A stretch of 62,185 nt of DNA. Source: a virus. Below the pieces are notes generated by a model. That model had not been told where the DNA came from. It searched no databases and worked only from the letters and a program-made list of their open reading frames with translations. A program made the translations under genes and the position numbers. The stretch covers positions 1 through 62,185 of the IMG/VR virus record IMGVR_UViG_3300047189_000049; one strand, 5' to 3'. Below, piece after piece: positions 34,187 to 40,040 of this stretch (positions are counted from its first letter, which is position 1; each line of letters starts with the position of its first letter).

Positions 34187-34703
34187 CCGACCCTTCCTCG
34201 GCTGGCGCCTCCTGCGGCACGCCCTTCGCGGCCATCAGGATCGCCTTGAGCTGGGAGCGCTGCTCGACGCTGAGCTTGCGCGCGTCGATGGCTGGCAGCG
34301 CCACGGTCTCGATGGGCTTGCCGTCCTTTCCCGTGACCTCGGTCTTCGTGGTCTCCGCCCACTTGCCGCGGGCTTTGAGCACGAGCGTCGCGGCCTTGAT
34401 GAAGTCCTTGTGGTTCGGGTCGACGGCAACGCCAGCGACGTTCGAGCCCACGCGGAACAGCAGGTCGACCTTGCCGAGCTCCATGTCGTCCATGTAGTAC
34501 TTGCACAGCGTCGTTTTCTTGATGCCGGTGACCAGCGACACCTCGGCCTGCGACAGACCGAGCGCGATGGCCATGCGCACCTGCCGGCGCGTGTAGTCGG
34601 TGGGGACGTGCGGGGGCACGCCGCGGTGCTTGACCGGCTGCTCGCGCAGCGGCCACACGGTGCCCTTTTTCGTCGCCTTGAGCTTGACTTTCTTGGCTGC
34701 CAT
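34170..34703 (-). CDS. terS: Terminase small subunit-like HTH protein
   Basis: The protein has 177 residues. A basic N-terminal tail is followed by a helix-turn-helix: DYTRRQVRMAIALGLSQAEV, then SLVTGIKKTTLCKYY. The rest is helical and acidic at the end (APAEEGSDDDEA), matching small terminases that bind the packaging site and stimulate TerL. It is two genes upstream of the large subunit. No Shine-Dalgarno is visible before the ATG at 34703; the upstream promoter would place the transcript start close to it. Confidence 0.75.
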   Translation of the reverse strand: MAAKKVKLKATKKGTVWPLREQPVKHRGVPPHVPTDYTRRQVRMAIALGLSQAEVSLVTGIKKTTLCKYYMDDMELGKVDLLFRVGSNVAGVAVDPNHKDFIKAATLVLKARGKWAETTKTEVTGKDGKPIETVALPAIDARKLSVEQRSQLKAILMAAKGVPQEAPAEEGSDDDEA

Positions 34704-34709
34704 GGGGTG

Positions 34710-34738
34710 AGTCTAGGGCTGCGCCCCGGGTTTGTCGA
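34710..34738 (-). promoter_or_regulatory. Candidate sigma70 promoter of the packaging operon
   Basis: On the minus strand TCGACA (34733-34738) is separated by 17 bases from TAGACT (34710-34715). The -10 box resembles those of the rightward early promoters. The expected start lies about at the ATG (34703), which would make a leaderless transcript. Confidence 0.5.
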
Positions 34739-34743
34739 ATCCC

Positions 34744-34878
34744 TCAGTGCACAGCCACGAGGCGCCGGTGGATCCACTGGTTGACGTGCCAGAACTCCAC
34801 GACGGACACCTCGCGCAGCCACACGGACACGTAGTACCGCCGGGGGTTCACTCGTGCTGCAGAATCGGGTGGGCACAT
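34744..34878 (-). CDS. Short hypothetical protein
   Basis: This 44-residue protein reads MCPPDSAARVNPRRYYVSVW, then LREVSVVEFWHVNQWIHRRL and ends VAVH. Its ATG (34878) overlaps the upstream zinc-ribbon gene's stop by ATGA. The aromatic, mixed composition is protein-like, but no family is recognised. Confidence 0.55.
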   Translation of the reverse strand: MCPPDSAARVNPRRYYVSVWLREVSVVEFWHVNQWIHRRLVAVH

Positions 34879-35066
34879 CAGGCTGTCTCCAGTGGGTTGA
34901 TTCGTGGCAGTGGCTTGACTTCGTCGACGTTGGCGCTGAAGCACTTGCCGCAGCGCTGCGCGATATCTCGCACGCGAGCTTGCCTGCCATTCTTCACGAC
35001 CACAACCCAGACGAGCTGGGCAACGGACGTGCCAACGTGCTGGCAGGAGCGGCAGTAGACGTTCAT
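34878..35066 (-). CDS. Small zinc-ribbon protein
   Basis: The 62-residue protein has a CRSC pair near residue 5 and a CGKC pair near residue 43, giving a four-cysteine zinc-ribbon arrangement. The rest includes LVWVVVVKNGRQARVRDIAQ. Its ATG (35066) overlaps the upstream stop by ATGA, so it is translated with the surrounding small genes. It might bind nucleic acid or a host protein. Confidence 0.6.
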   Translation of the reverse strand: MNVYCRSCQHVGTSVAQLVWVVVVKNGRQARVRDIAQRCGKCFSANVDEVKPLPRINPLETA

Positions 35067-35284
35067 GCAGGCGGAACGGGCGGCTGGCTTGCGATCTCGA
35101 GCGCCCGGCGCAGCCTCACGATCTCGTCGCCGTACGCGTTCACCGTGGCGGCCAGCCTCTGGATGGCGAGCGCGGCCTCCGGCCCGTTCGGGTTCACGTA
35201 GTGCTCGCCGGCGTACACGACCAGATCCTTCGTGCGCGACATGAGCTGGCCGCACAGCGGGCCGAGGTTGATGACCTCAGTCAC
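35063..35284 (-). CDS. Small helical protein
   Basis: This 73-residue protein begins at a GTG (35284): TEVINLGPLCGQLMSRTKDL, then AALAIQRLAATVNAYGDEIV and ends SQPPVPPA. It is helical and charged. Its start overlaps the end of the 40-codon membrane-protein gene by eight bases. The function is unknown. Confidence 0.6.
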   Translation of the reverse strand: MTEVINLGPLCGQLMSRTKDLVVYAGEHYVNPNGPEAALAIQRLAATVNAYGDEIVRLRRALEIASQPPVPPA

Positions 35285-35399
35285 GGGATTCTGCCCACGC
35301 CACGAGTCCTACGAGGACAATCAGCACGCTCCCGGCGATGACGTGCCCGGTGGCGAACATCACGATGGATGCGATGGTCAGTGCGGTGTCGTCGGTCAT
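35277..35399 (-). CDS. Small membrane protein
   Basis: The 40-residue protein reads MTDDTALTIASIVMFATGHV, then IAGSVLIVLVGLVAWAESRD. Almost all of it is one or two hydrophobic helices. It overlaps the next gene by eight bases. It is too short to classify; inner-membrane location is likely. Confidence 0.5.
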   Translation of the reverse strand: MTDDTALTIASIVMFATGHVIAGSVLIVLVGLVAWAESRD

Positions 35400-35429
35400 G
35401 TCGGTTCTCCGTTGTCAGACCAGAAGTAT

Positions 35430-36056
35430 TCATACTGCAAGCTCCTTCAGATAAATATGCTTCCCCGGCACCTCGATGCGCGTGGCCTCGCCGTTAGCTA
35501 CCGCCGCACGCAGTTCCAGATGAAACGGGAACTTTGTTTGGTGCAGGTTGCGATCTGGGTATTTCTTGCCCTTCCACATCAGGTGCCTCCGCTTGGCGGT
35601 GGTGCCAAGGTACTTAAAGCCCGTGGCACGATAGATCACCCCCGCATGACCGGCAGCGGGATCAGCGTAGCTCAGTATCCGCTTGATGCCTGTGCGCCGA
35701 AGGATGCGAAACATTACAGCCAAAACACGGGATTCGGAGTTTCGCGGCAGATCGTCAGACAGGCAGAACCGGCGCAACTCAACCAGCCCGTCAGCCCCGT
35801 ATTTAGCAGCCACGTTGTATGCAGCAGGAGCGCCGAAGATAGCGCCGCCGTGCAGTTCTCCGCCAACATGGACAGAAAAGAAATGAGAGCCAGTGATACC
35901 GAATACGCTGTGCGAATAGTGTTGACGTTCAATGAACGCCTTTATGTCGGACAGCTTGCACGCTCGAACATGGAGCGGGTAGGTCGGAATCGAACCGCCG
36001 TTAGCAAGCGGGAAAGCCTGCTGTTCTGCCACTGAACTACACCCGCGTAAAGTCAT
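35430..36056 (-). CDS. Mom-like DNA-modification acyltransferase
   Basis: The region homologous to Mom/GNAT-type DNA-modification proteins starts about 35962 and reads LSDIKAFIERQHYSHSVFGI, then HGGAIFGAPAAYNVAAKYG, then VELRRFCLSDDLPRNSESRV and SYADPAAGHAGVIYRATGFK. In Mu, Mom alters adenines to protect DNA from restriction. The frame stays open upstream through a tRNA-like gene to an ATG at 36056 that overlaps the upstream stop by ATGA. No ATG, GTG or TTG in frame exists between the tRNA and the conserved part, so the true start is uncertain. The gene is visibly more AT-rich than its neighbours, suggesting transfer. Confidence 0.75.
   Translation of the reverse strand: MTLRGCSSVAEQQAFPLANGGSIPTYPLHVRACKLSDIKAFIERQHYSHSVFGITGSHFFSVHVGGELHGGAIFGAPAAYNVAAKYGADGLVELRRFCLSDDLPRNSESRVLAVMFRILRRTGIKRILSYADPAAGHAGVIYRATGFKYLGTTAKRRHLMWKGKKYPDRNLHQTKFPFHLELRAAVANGEATRIEVPGKHIYLKELAV
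35971..36046 (-). tRNA. tRNA-Gly-like gene with an 8-base anticodon loop
   Basis: Seventy-six bases fold as a tRNA: acceptor GCGGGTG / TACCCGC, D-arm GTTC-AGTGGCA-GAAC, T-loop TTCGATT, discriminator T and encoded CCA. The anticodon stem GCAGG / CTTGC encloses CTTTCCCG (36009-36016), eight bases rather than seven (or six if the C-G pair closes). The T-stem GGCGG / CCG-CC has one bulged A. The loop's CCC, U73 and the D-arm resemble E. coli tRNA-Gly(CCC). It could be degenerate or a frameshift-type tRNA. Confidence 0.7.
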
Positions 36057-36301
36057 GGCCCGCAACCGCGCAGCCTGTTGGATCGGTCAAGCCAAAACTG
36101 GCCCTTGGCCTCCAGCTTTTCGGCCTTGGCGACATTTCCGACCTCACGCGCCTCGTTGGCAGAAGAAAGGTAACTGTTGCCCCTCGCGTCAGCATCCGCT
36201 ATGCGTTCACGCAGTTTCTCCGCCCTGCGCTCGGCCTTGCGGCGCAGCTCTAGCCCATATCCAAGGGCGCGAACCCGATGCTGTCCGTCTGTCAAAACCA
36301 C
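36053..36301 (-). CDS. Small coiled, charged protein
   Basis: This 82-residue protein starts at a GTG (36301) with AAAGGAGGGAGT upstream, a strong ribosome site. It reads VLTDGQHRVRALGYGLELRR, then KAERRAEKLRERIADADARG and ends SNRLRGCGP. It is a charged helix of Lys/Arg/Glu. Its stop overlaps the Mom-like frame. The function is unknown. Confidence 0.65.
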   Translation of the reverse strand: MVLTDGQHRVRALGYGLELRRKAERRAEKLRERIADADARGNSYLSSANEAREVGNVAKAEKLEAKGQFWLDRSNRLRGCGP

Positions 36302-36329
36302 GAGACTCCCTCCTTTGTCAGGAGGCGGC

Positions 36330-37319
36330 TCAAGCAGCCTCCATGGGATCCGTGAACAGCCGGCCGTTCAGGTGGTCGACCTCGTGCTGGATGATGGCGG
36401 CCATGAGCCCGCTGAACTTCATGAGCACGGGCACGCCGTCCACGTTCCGCCACCGCACGCGGATGCGCTTGGCGCGCTTCGTGGCGAGGTGAAACGTGCC
36501 GCGCTTCACGCTCAGGCAGCCGTCAGGCACGCGCTGCATGTCCTTGCTGCGCTCGATGATCTCCGGGTTCACCATGACGTACTCGTCGACGCCCCGGTTG
36601 CTGCGGTCGACGATGACGACGCGCGCGCGCACGCCGATCTGGTTCGCGGCGAGACCCACGCCGTTGCCGCTCGCGCGCAGCGTGGCGCGCATGTCGGCGA
36701 CGAGGAAGGGTAGCGCGGCCATGTGCTGCTCGCTGTCGAAGTCGATGGGTGTGCAGACGTCGCGCAGCCGCGGGTCGGGGTTCTGCAGGATGGCGCGCAC
36801 ACGCGGGACGTACGTGCCGTTGCCGGCGAGCGACGAGAGGATGTCATCTGGCGTCTTGATTAGTCTCAGAGGCTGCTCTGACCGCAAAACCATCTCCTCG
36901 TGCGAGATCTGTGTCCTCGTAATGTTGCCCAGATCGTCAGCTACAACCATGATTGCAGCCGGATTGCTGAGCGCCACGCAGGCGTCTCCAGACGTACAGT
37001 CGCCATCGTCGTCGCAGGACTGGCACAGGTTCTCGTCGCGAACCGGCGCCTCGACCTCCACGGTCTCCAGCGACTCTGGCGACGGCTCGCGGTACGCGAC
37101 GCTCAGGTCGTCGGGCACCGGCGGCTCGGGGTGCGCCACGCTCTGCAGCGCGACGCCGTCTTCTACCACGCCAGACAGCGCAGCACTCACCAGCCCCGAC
37201 ATGGCTGTGCGTGGGCTGATGTGAACGACCCTGCGATTTTCTGTGGTCTGCATGATCAAGCTGGCGACGGCGAGCTCGCTGCCGATGGGCAGGGCGCCGC
37301 GCTCAATGCGATTGGACAT
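36330..37319 (-). CDS. def: Peptide deformylase with a long N-terminal extension
   Basis: The protein has 329 residues from the ATG at 37319, which has GGAG upstream; the ATG four codons earlier is less well placed. The catalytic part occupies about 180-329 and has all three signatures: GVGLAANQIG (about 223), DGCLSVKRG (about 268, variant of EGCLS) and QHEVDHLNGRLF (about 314). It removes formyl groups from nascent peptides. The first about 170 residues are a separate, acidic, unrecognised region with a CQSCDDDGDCTSGDAC cluster. Phage deformylases are known in some tailed phages, but they usually lack such an extension. Confidence 0.85.
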   Translation of the reverse strand: MSNRIERGALPIGSELAVASLIMQTTENRRVVHISPRTAMSGLVSAALSGVVEDGVALQSVAHPEPPVPDDLSVAYREPSPESLETVEVEAPVRDENLCQSCDDDGDCTSGDACVALSNPAAIMVVADDLGNITRTQISHEEMVLRSEQPLRLIKTPDDILSSLAGNGTYVPRVRAILQNPDPRLRDVCTPIDFDSEQHMAALPFLVADMRATLRASGNGVGLAANQIGVRARVVIVDRSNRGVDEYVMVNPEIIERSKDMQRVPDGCLSVKRGTFHLATKRAKRIRVRWRNVDGVPVLMKFSGLMAAIIQHEVDHLNGRLFTDPMEAA

Positions 37320-37366
37320 CGGGATCTCCATTGGTGTGGATCAGTTCACAGTCGAGCGTAACTCCG

Positions 37367-37519
37367 TCAGGTCGACAGGTCAAGCTCGGCCGGCGTGAAG
37401 GCGCGCGGCTTCGGCTTGACGTACGTCGCGGGCGTACCCAGCTCGCGCAGGGCGTCGGCCCGCCCGCGCCAGTAGGCGAGGCGCAGCATCTGCAGCTTCA
37501 GGCTGATGGCGTGGCTCAT
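37367..37519 (-). CDS. Small basic protein
   Basis: This 50-residue protein reads MSHAISLKLQMLRLAYWRGR, then ADALRELGTPATYVKPKPRA and ends TPAELDLST. Its ATG (37519) overlaps the upstream stop by ATGA. It has a single amphipathic helix. The function is unknown. Confidence 0.55.
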   Translation of the reverse strand: MSHAISLKLQMLRLAYWRGRADALRELGTPATYVKPKPRAFTPAELDLST

Positions 37520-37776
37520 ACGTGCTTGCCCACGGCCGCCAGCGCCTGCGTGGCGCGCTGCTCGCGCTTGCGCTTGACCACGGCCTTGATGGTCTCCATG
37601 ACCTCGGCCCAGTCGGGATTCTCGTGGCGGCGCTGGTCGCAGACGATCTCGCCTTCGACCTTGAACACGCGGCCGTGGACGGTGCCGGTGCAGGACAGCC
37701 ACACGCCGAGGCGCGCGCACAGCTGCTCGGCGTCGACGCGGCACGGTGCGGGGCCGATGGTTGCGCGGGTGCTCAT
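37516..37776 (-). CDS. Hypothetical protein
   Basis: The 86-residue protein starts at the ATG at 37776, overlapping the upstream 21-codon gene by ATGA; the longer upstream frame has no protein-like content. It reads STRATIGPAPCRVDAEQLCA, then GTVHGRVFKVEGEIVCDQRR and ends AVGKHV. It has three cysteines and no clear motif. Part of a nested small-gene operon. Confidence 0.55.
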   Translation of the reverse strand: MSTRATIGPAPCRVDAEQLCARLGVWLSCTGTVHGRVFKVEGEIVCDQRRHENPDWAEVMETIKAVVKRKREQRATQALAAVGKHV

Positions 37777-37838
37777 CGGTCGCGCTCCACGAACCAGATG
37801 ACGACGTGGGCGAAGACCCACAGTGCGATCAGGTGCAT
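37773..37838 (-). CDS. 21-residue membrane micropeptide
   Basis: The frame encodes MHLIALWVFAHVVIWFVERDR, a single hydrophobic helix with a charged end. Its ATG overlaps the upstream gene's stop (TGATG) and its own stop overlaps the next gene (ATGA), the same spacing as neighbouring genes. Such tight nesting is unlikely by chance, but without homology it remains provisional. Confidence 0.4.
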   Translation of the reverse strand: MHLIALWVFAHVVIWFVERDR

Positions 37839-38029
37839 CACATCCCCCGGTCGCGGATGCGTAGGTGGATGGGACGCCGAGGCGGCAGCGGCTGGCGCGC
37901 GGCCCACTCGAAGTAGGACGGCGCGTTGCGCACGAACTTCGACCATACGGCGACGCCATCACGGTTGATGCCGACGATCAGTTGGCGACTGCCGAACTGC
38001 GCCATGCGAACGTATTCGATTGAGCTCAT
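37838..38029 (-). CDS. Small basic hypothetical protein
   Basis: This 63-residue protein starts at an ATG (38029) with GGAGGAAGC upstream, a strong ribosome site. It reads MSSIEYVRMAQFGSRQLIVG, then INRDGVAVWSKFVRNAPSYF and ends RIRDRGM. It is basic, with no recognised family. It leads the micropeptide gene. Confidence 0.6.
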   Translation of the reverse strand: MSSIEYVRMAQFGSRQLIVGINRDGVAVWSKFVRNAPSYFEWAARQPLPPRRPIHLRIRDRGM

Positions 38030-38081
38030 GCTTCCTCCATCAGTGTGTAGCCTCTGACGATACGGGTGTTGCAGCCTGTTG

Positions 38082-38276
38082 TCAAGCCCCGATTGGCACG
38101 CGCTCGACGAGCGCCACGGCAGAGACGTGGGCGTACGAGCCGTCCGCGTTGAAGCAGACGGAGTACATGCCGTCGACGTGGTCGAACGTCATCACGACGG
38201 ACCGTGTGCCGTCGGGGAAGACGACCTGAAAGTGGTCGCCGCGCTTGAGCTCGTAGAGCTTTAGGGTGTCATTCAT
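38082..38276 (-). CDS. Small beta-rich hypothetical protein
   Basis: This 64-residue protein from the ATG at 38276 reads MNDTLKLYELKRGDHFQVVF, then PDGTRSVVMTFDHVDGMYSV and ends ERVPIGA. It looks like a small beta-barrel. GGAG precedes the start. It overlaps no other gene, and its function is unknown. Confidence 0.6.
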   Translation of the reverse strand: MNDTLKLYELKRGDHFQVVFPDGTRSVVMTFDHVDGMYSVCFNADGSYAHVSAVALVERVPIGA

Positions 38277-38298
38277 CGTGGTGCTCCCATAGGACCGC

Positions 38299-38886
38299 TC
38301 AGAACGGGATTCCGTCGTCCTCCACGAACTCACTGGCACGCTTCTTGACCGCGGCGACCGGGTCGACCTTCTCGGCCGCGATGACGGTCGCGCCGGCGAA
38401 CTGCGCCTTGATCGCCTTCACGACGTCGTCCTGCGCCGCGACGAGGTGCGCCAGCTCTTCGAGCGACCACACGGTTTCGTCCTCGCTTCGCTTGACATAA
38501 CGGTGTGTGGCCTCACTGTCACCGACCAGCACGAGCGTCTGGCCGTTGGGCATCGCTGCGCGCCAGCGCTTGTCGCCGAAGAAGTGGCCCGCAGCCAGCG
38601 CCGCCTTTTCGACAGCACGCCACGCGTTGCACATGCGCGCGCACTGAAGCCGCAGGTCGTCGATGCCGCCGTTCCACTCTGCGTTGTTGAGCAGCGCCCG
38701 CTGTCGGTCGAACTTGATCCTGAGCTCGTCAGGCGCCAGCAGTCGCAGCCGGCCACGACCCCAGCGGTCCTCAAGGCTGTTCGCCAGCGCGTCGACCGCG
38801 TTGAGTTCGGCGTACCCCAGCTCGTACGTGTGCTGGTTGATCTGCCACGCCGCCACCGGCCCACCCGCTGATATCTTTCTTGCCAT
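38299..38886 (-). CDS. Hypothetical protein ending in an SSB-like tail
   Basis: The 195-residue protein reads ARKISAGGPVAAWQINQHTY, then DRWGRGRLRLLAPDELRIKF and LQCARMCNAWRAVEKAALAA, and ends SEFVEDDGIPF. The terminal DDGIPF mimics the acidic tip (DDDIPF) of bacterial SSB that recruits DNA-repair proteins. It precedes the primase-helicase region, so a role in replication or recruitment of host repair enzymes is plausible but inferred. No ssDNA-binding fold is obvious. Confidence 0.6.
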   Translation of the reverse strand: MARKISAGGPVAAWQINQHTYELGYAELNAVDALANSLEDRWGRGRLRLLAPDELRIKFDRQRALLNNAEWNGGIDDLRLQCARMCNAWRAVEKAALAAGHFFGDKRWRAAMPNGQTLVLVGDSEATHRYVKRSEDETVWSLEELAHLVAAQDDVVKAIKAQFAGATVIAAEKVDPVAAVKKRASEFVEDDGIPF

Positions 38887-38899
38887 GACCGTGACCTCC

Positions 38900-38927
38900 G
38901 TTATATCGAAATAGGATCGTGTAACAA
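38900..38927 (-). promoter_or_regulatory. Weak promoter candidate upstream of the SSB-tail gene
   Basis: On the minus strand TTGTTA (38922-38927) and TATAAC (38900-38905) are spaced by 16 bases. The -10 directly abuts the GGAGG ribosome site, leaving an unusually short leader, so this is tentative. Confidence 0.3.
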
Positions 38928-38947
38928 TTACCTAGACGCACCGACAG

Positions 38948-39352
38948 CTAAGGTGCGCCGCCTCCGCGGGTCTTCGTGACGAACCCGGGTTCGTTCTCGT
39001 TGCGCCACCAGCCGGCACGAGGGCTCACCTCGACGTACTCACGCATCCGCGCAAGCACGGCATCAGCCACCTGCGGCCACTGCTGCAGGAGCTTGGTCGG
39101 CTCCGGGCCGGGCAGGAATCCGATGCCCTTGGTGTCACGGGCCGCGAGGGTGAGCGACCACGTGCGCTTGCGCTGCGTCGTGTCGTCGAGGAACAGCCTG
39201 AAGCCCACGCTGCCGTTCCACGAGCGCGTCGGACAGTACACGAGCGTCCACCGCCGGTGCGTCCACACGACCTCCTCGCCGGGGAGCCTGACGAACCGCC
39301 GTCCGCCGACCTCCCACGCGTCCTCACCGGGCGCTGGTACCCGCGTGCTCAC
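38948..39352 (-). CDS. Hypothetical protein, paralogue of the next gene
   Basis: The 134-residue protein contains WEVGGRRFVRLPGEEVVWTH, then RRWTLVYCPTRSWNGSVGFR, LFLDDTTQRKRTWSLTLAAR and ends GFVTKTRGGGAP. The elements GG+RF, GxEVV, WTLVxCP and RKRxW recur in the same order in the adjacent gene (39349-39726), so the two are tandem paralogues. The fold and role are unknown. Confidence 0.65.
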   Translation of the reverse strand: MSTRVPAPGEDAWEVGGRRFVRLPGEEVVWTHRRWTLVYCPTRSWNGSVGFRLFLDDTTQRKRTWSLTLAARDTKGIGFLPGPEPTKLLQQWPQVADAVLARMREYVEVSPRAGWWRNENEPGFVTKTRGGGAP

Positions 39353-39726
39353 AGGTCACCCGGCCACGTGAAGCTGCCATCGGCGTTCCACCGGCCGATC
39401 AGCTTGCGGTCGCGGGCGAACCTGCGGGCCGTACTCAGCGCCCACGCGTACGCCTCGTCGTGGTTCTCGTACAGGTGCTTGGCGTCAGCGCCGCGGCCGA
39501 AGCCGCTATGCGGCTTGTCATACACGCTGGACCTGACCACCCACGAACGCTTGCGCAGGTCAGCATCCGCGAACACCCGGAACACCACATCCAGCTCTCC
39601 GGCTCCCGCAGGGCACCACACGAGCGTCCACTCCATGCCCTCACGATCCGCGACCTCGACGACCTCATCGCCGTCCCGCCTGTCGAACCGCTTGCCCCCA
39701 AAACGCCAGTACTCACGCCCGCTCAC
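39349..39726 (-). CDS. Hypothetical protein, paralogue of the preceding gene
   Basis: The 125-residue protein shares YWRFGGKRFDRRDGDEVVEV, then EWTLVWCPAGAGELDVVFRV and FADADLRKRSWVVRSSVYDK with the gene at 38948-39352. Its stop overlaps the other's start by ATGA. Duplication of a phage-specific gene is inferred. The function is unknown. Confidence 0.65.
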   Translation of the reverse strand: MSGREYWRFGGKRFDRRDGDEVVEVADREGMEWTLVWCPAGAGELDVVFRVFADADLRKRSWVVRSSVYDKPHSGFGRGADAKHLYENHDEAYAWALSTARRFARDRKLIGRWNADGSFTWPGDL

Positions 39727-40040
39727 GCTTCACCCCCGCGCAGGAAGCGAGCGGGATATCCGCGCAGCGCAAGCGCAGCGGATTCCCGCGTGGCTTCCCC
39801 GCGCGCTCCGTATGCTGCACCGCAAGCCGGAGACGCGGGGTCGTATATATACCTCTGGTATATATACGCCCCATTTCCGCAAAAAATGGAATTTATGTCT
39901 CCGGCGTCTACCGCTTTGATTCCGTTGATCTTTTCGACCCTGTCTCCGGCGTCTCCGGCGGTGTCTCCGGCGTATGTTGCGATAGCAACTCCGGCTGGCA
40001 GTGCACCATGATACGAATCAATGACTTGGTTCATTTTCAT
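39723..40040 (-). CDS. Hypothetical protein with Gly/Asp/Ala repeats
   Basis: This 105-residue protein reads KMNQVIDSYHGALPAGVAIA, then TYAGDTAGDAGDRVEKINGI and YIYQRYIYDPASPACGAAYG. The GDTAGDAGD repeat and the YIYQRYIY stretch reflect short DNA repeats, including an AT-rich palindrome at 39843-39867. The coding frame here is less certain than for neighbours, since repeats could inflate it. It overlaps the primase-helicase stop by ATGA. Confidence 0.5.
   Translation of the reverse strand: MKMNQVIDSYHGALPAGVAIATYAGDTAGDAGDRVEKINGIKAVDAGDINSIFCGNGAYIYQRYIYDPASPACGAAYGARGEATRESAALALRGYPARFLRGGEA
39843..39867. repeat. AT-rich palindrome GTATATATAC-CTCTG-GTATATATAC
   Basis: Two identical 10-base self-complementary arms flank a 5-base spacer. 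In this GC-rich genome a 20-base TA-alternating element stands out. It lies inside the coding frame of the gene at 39723-40040, near the replication genes, and could be an unwinding element, an operator or a slippage product. Confidence 0.6.
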
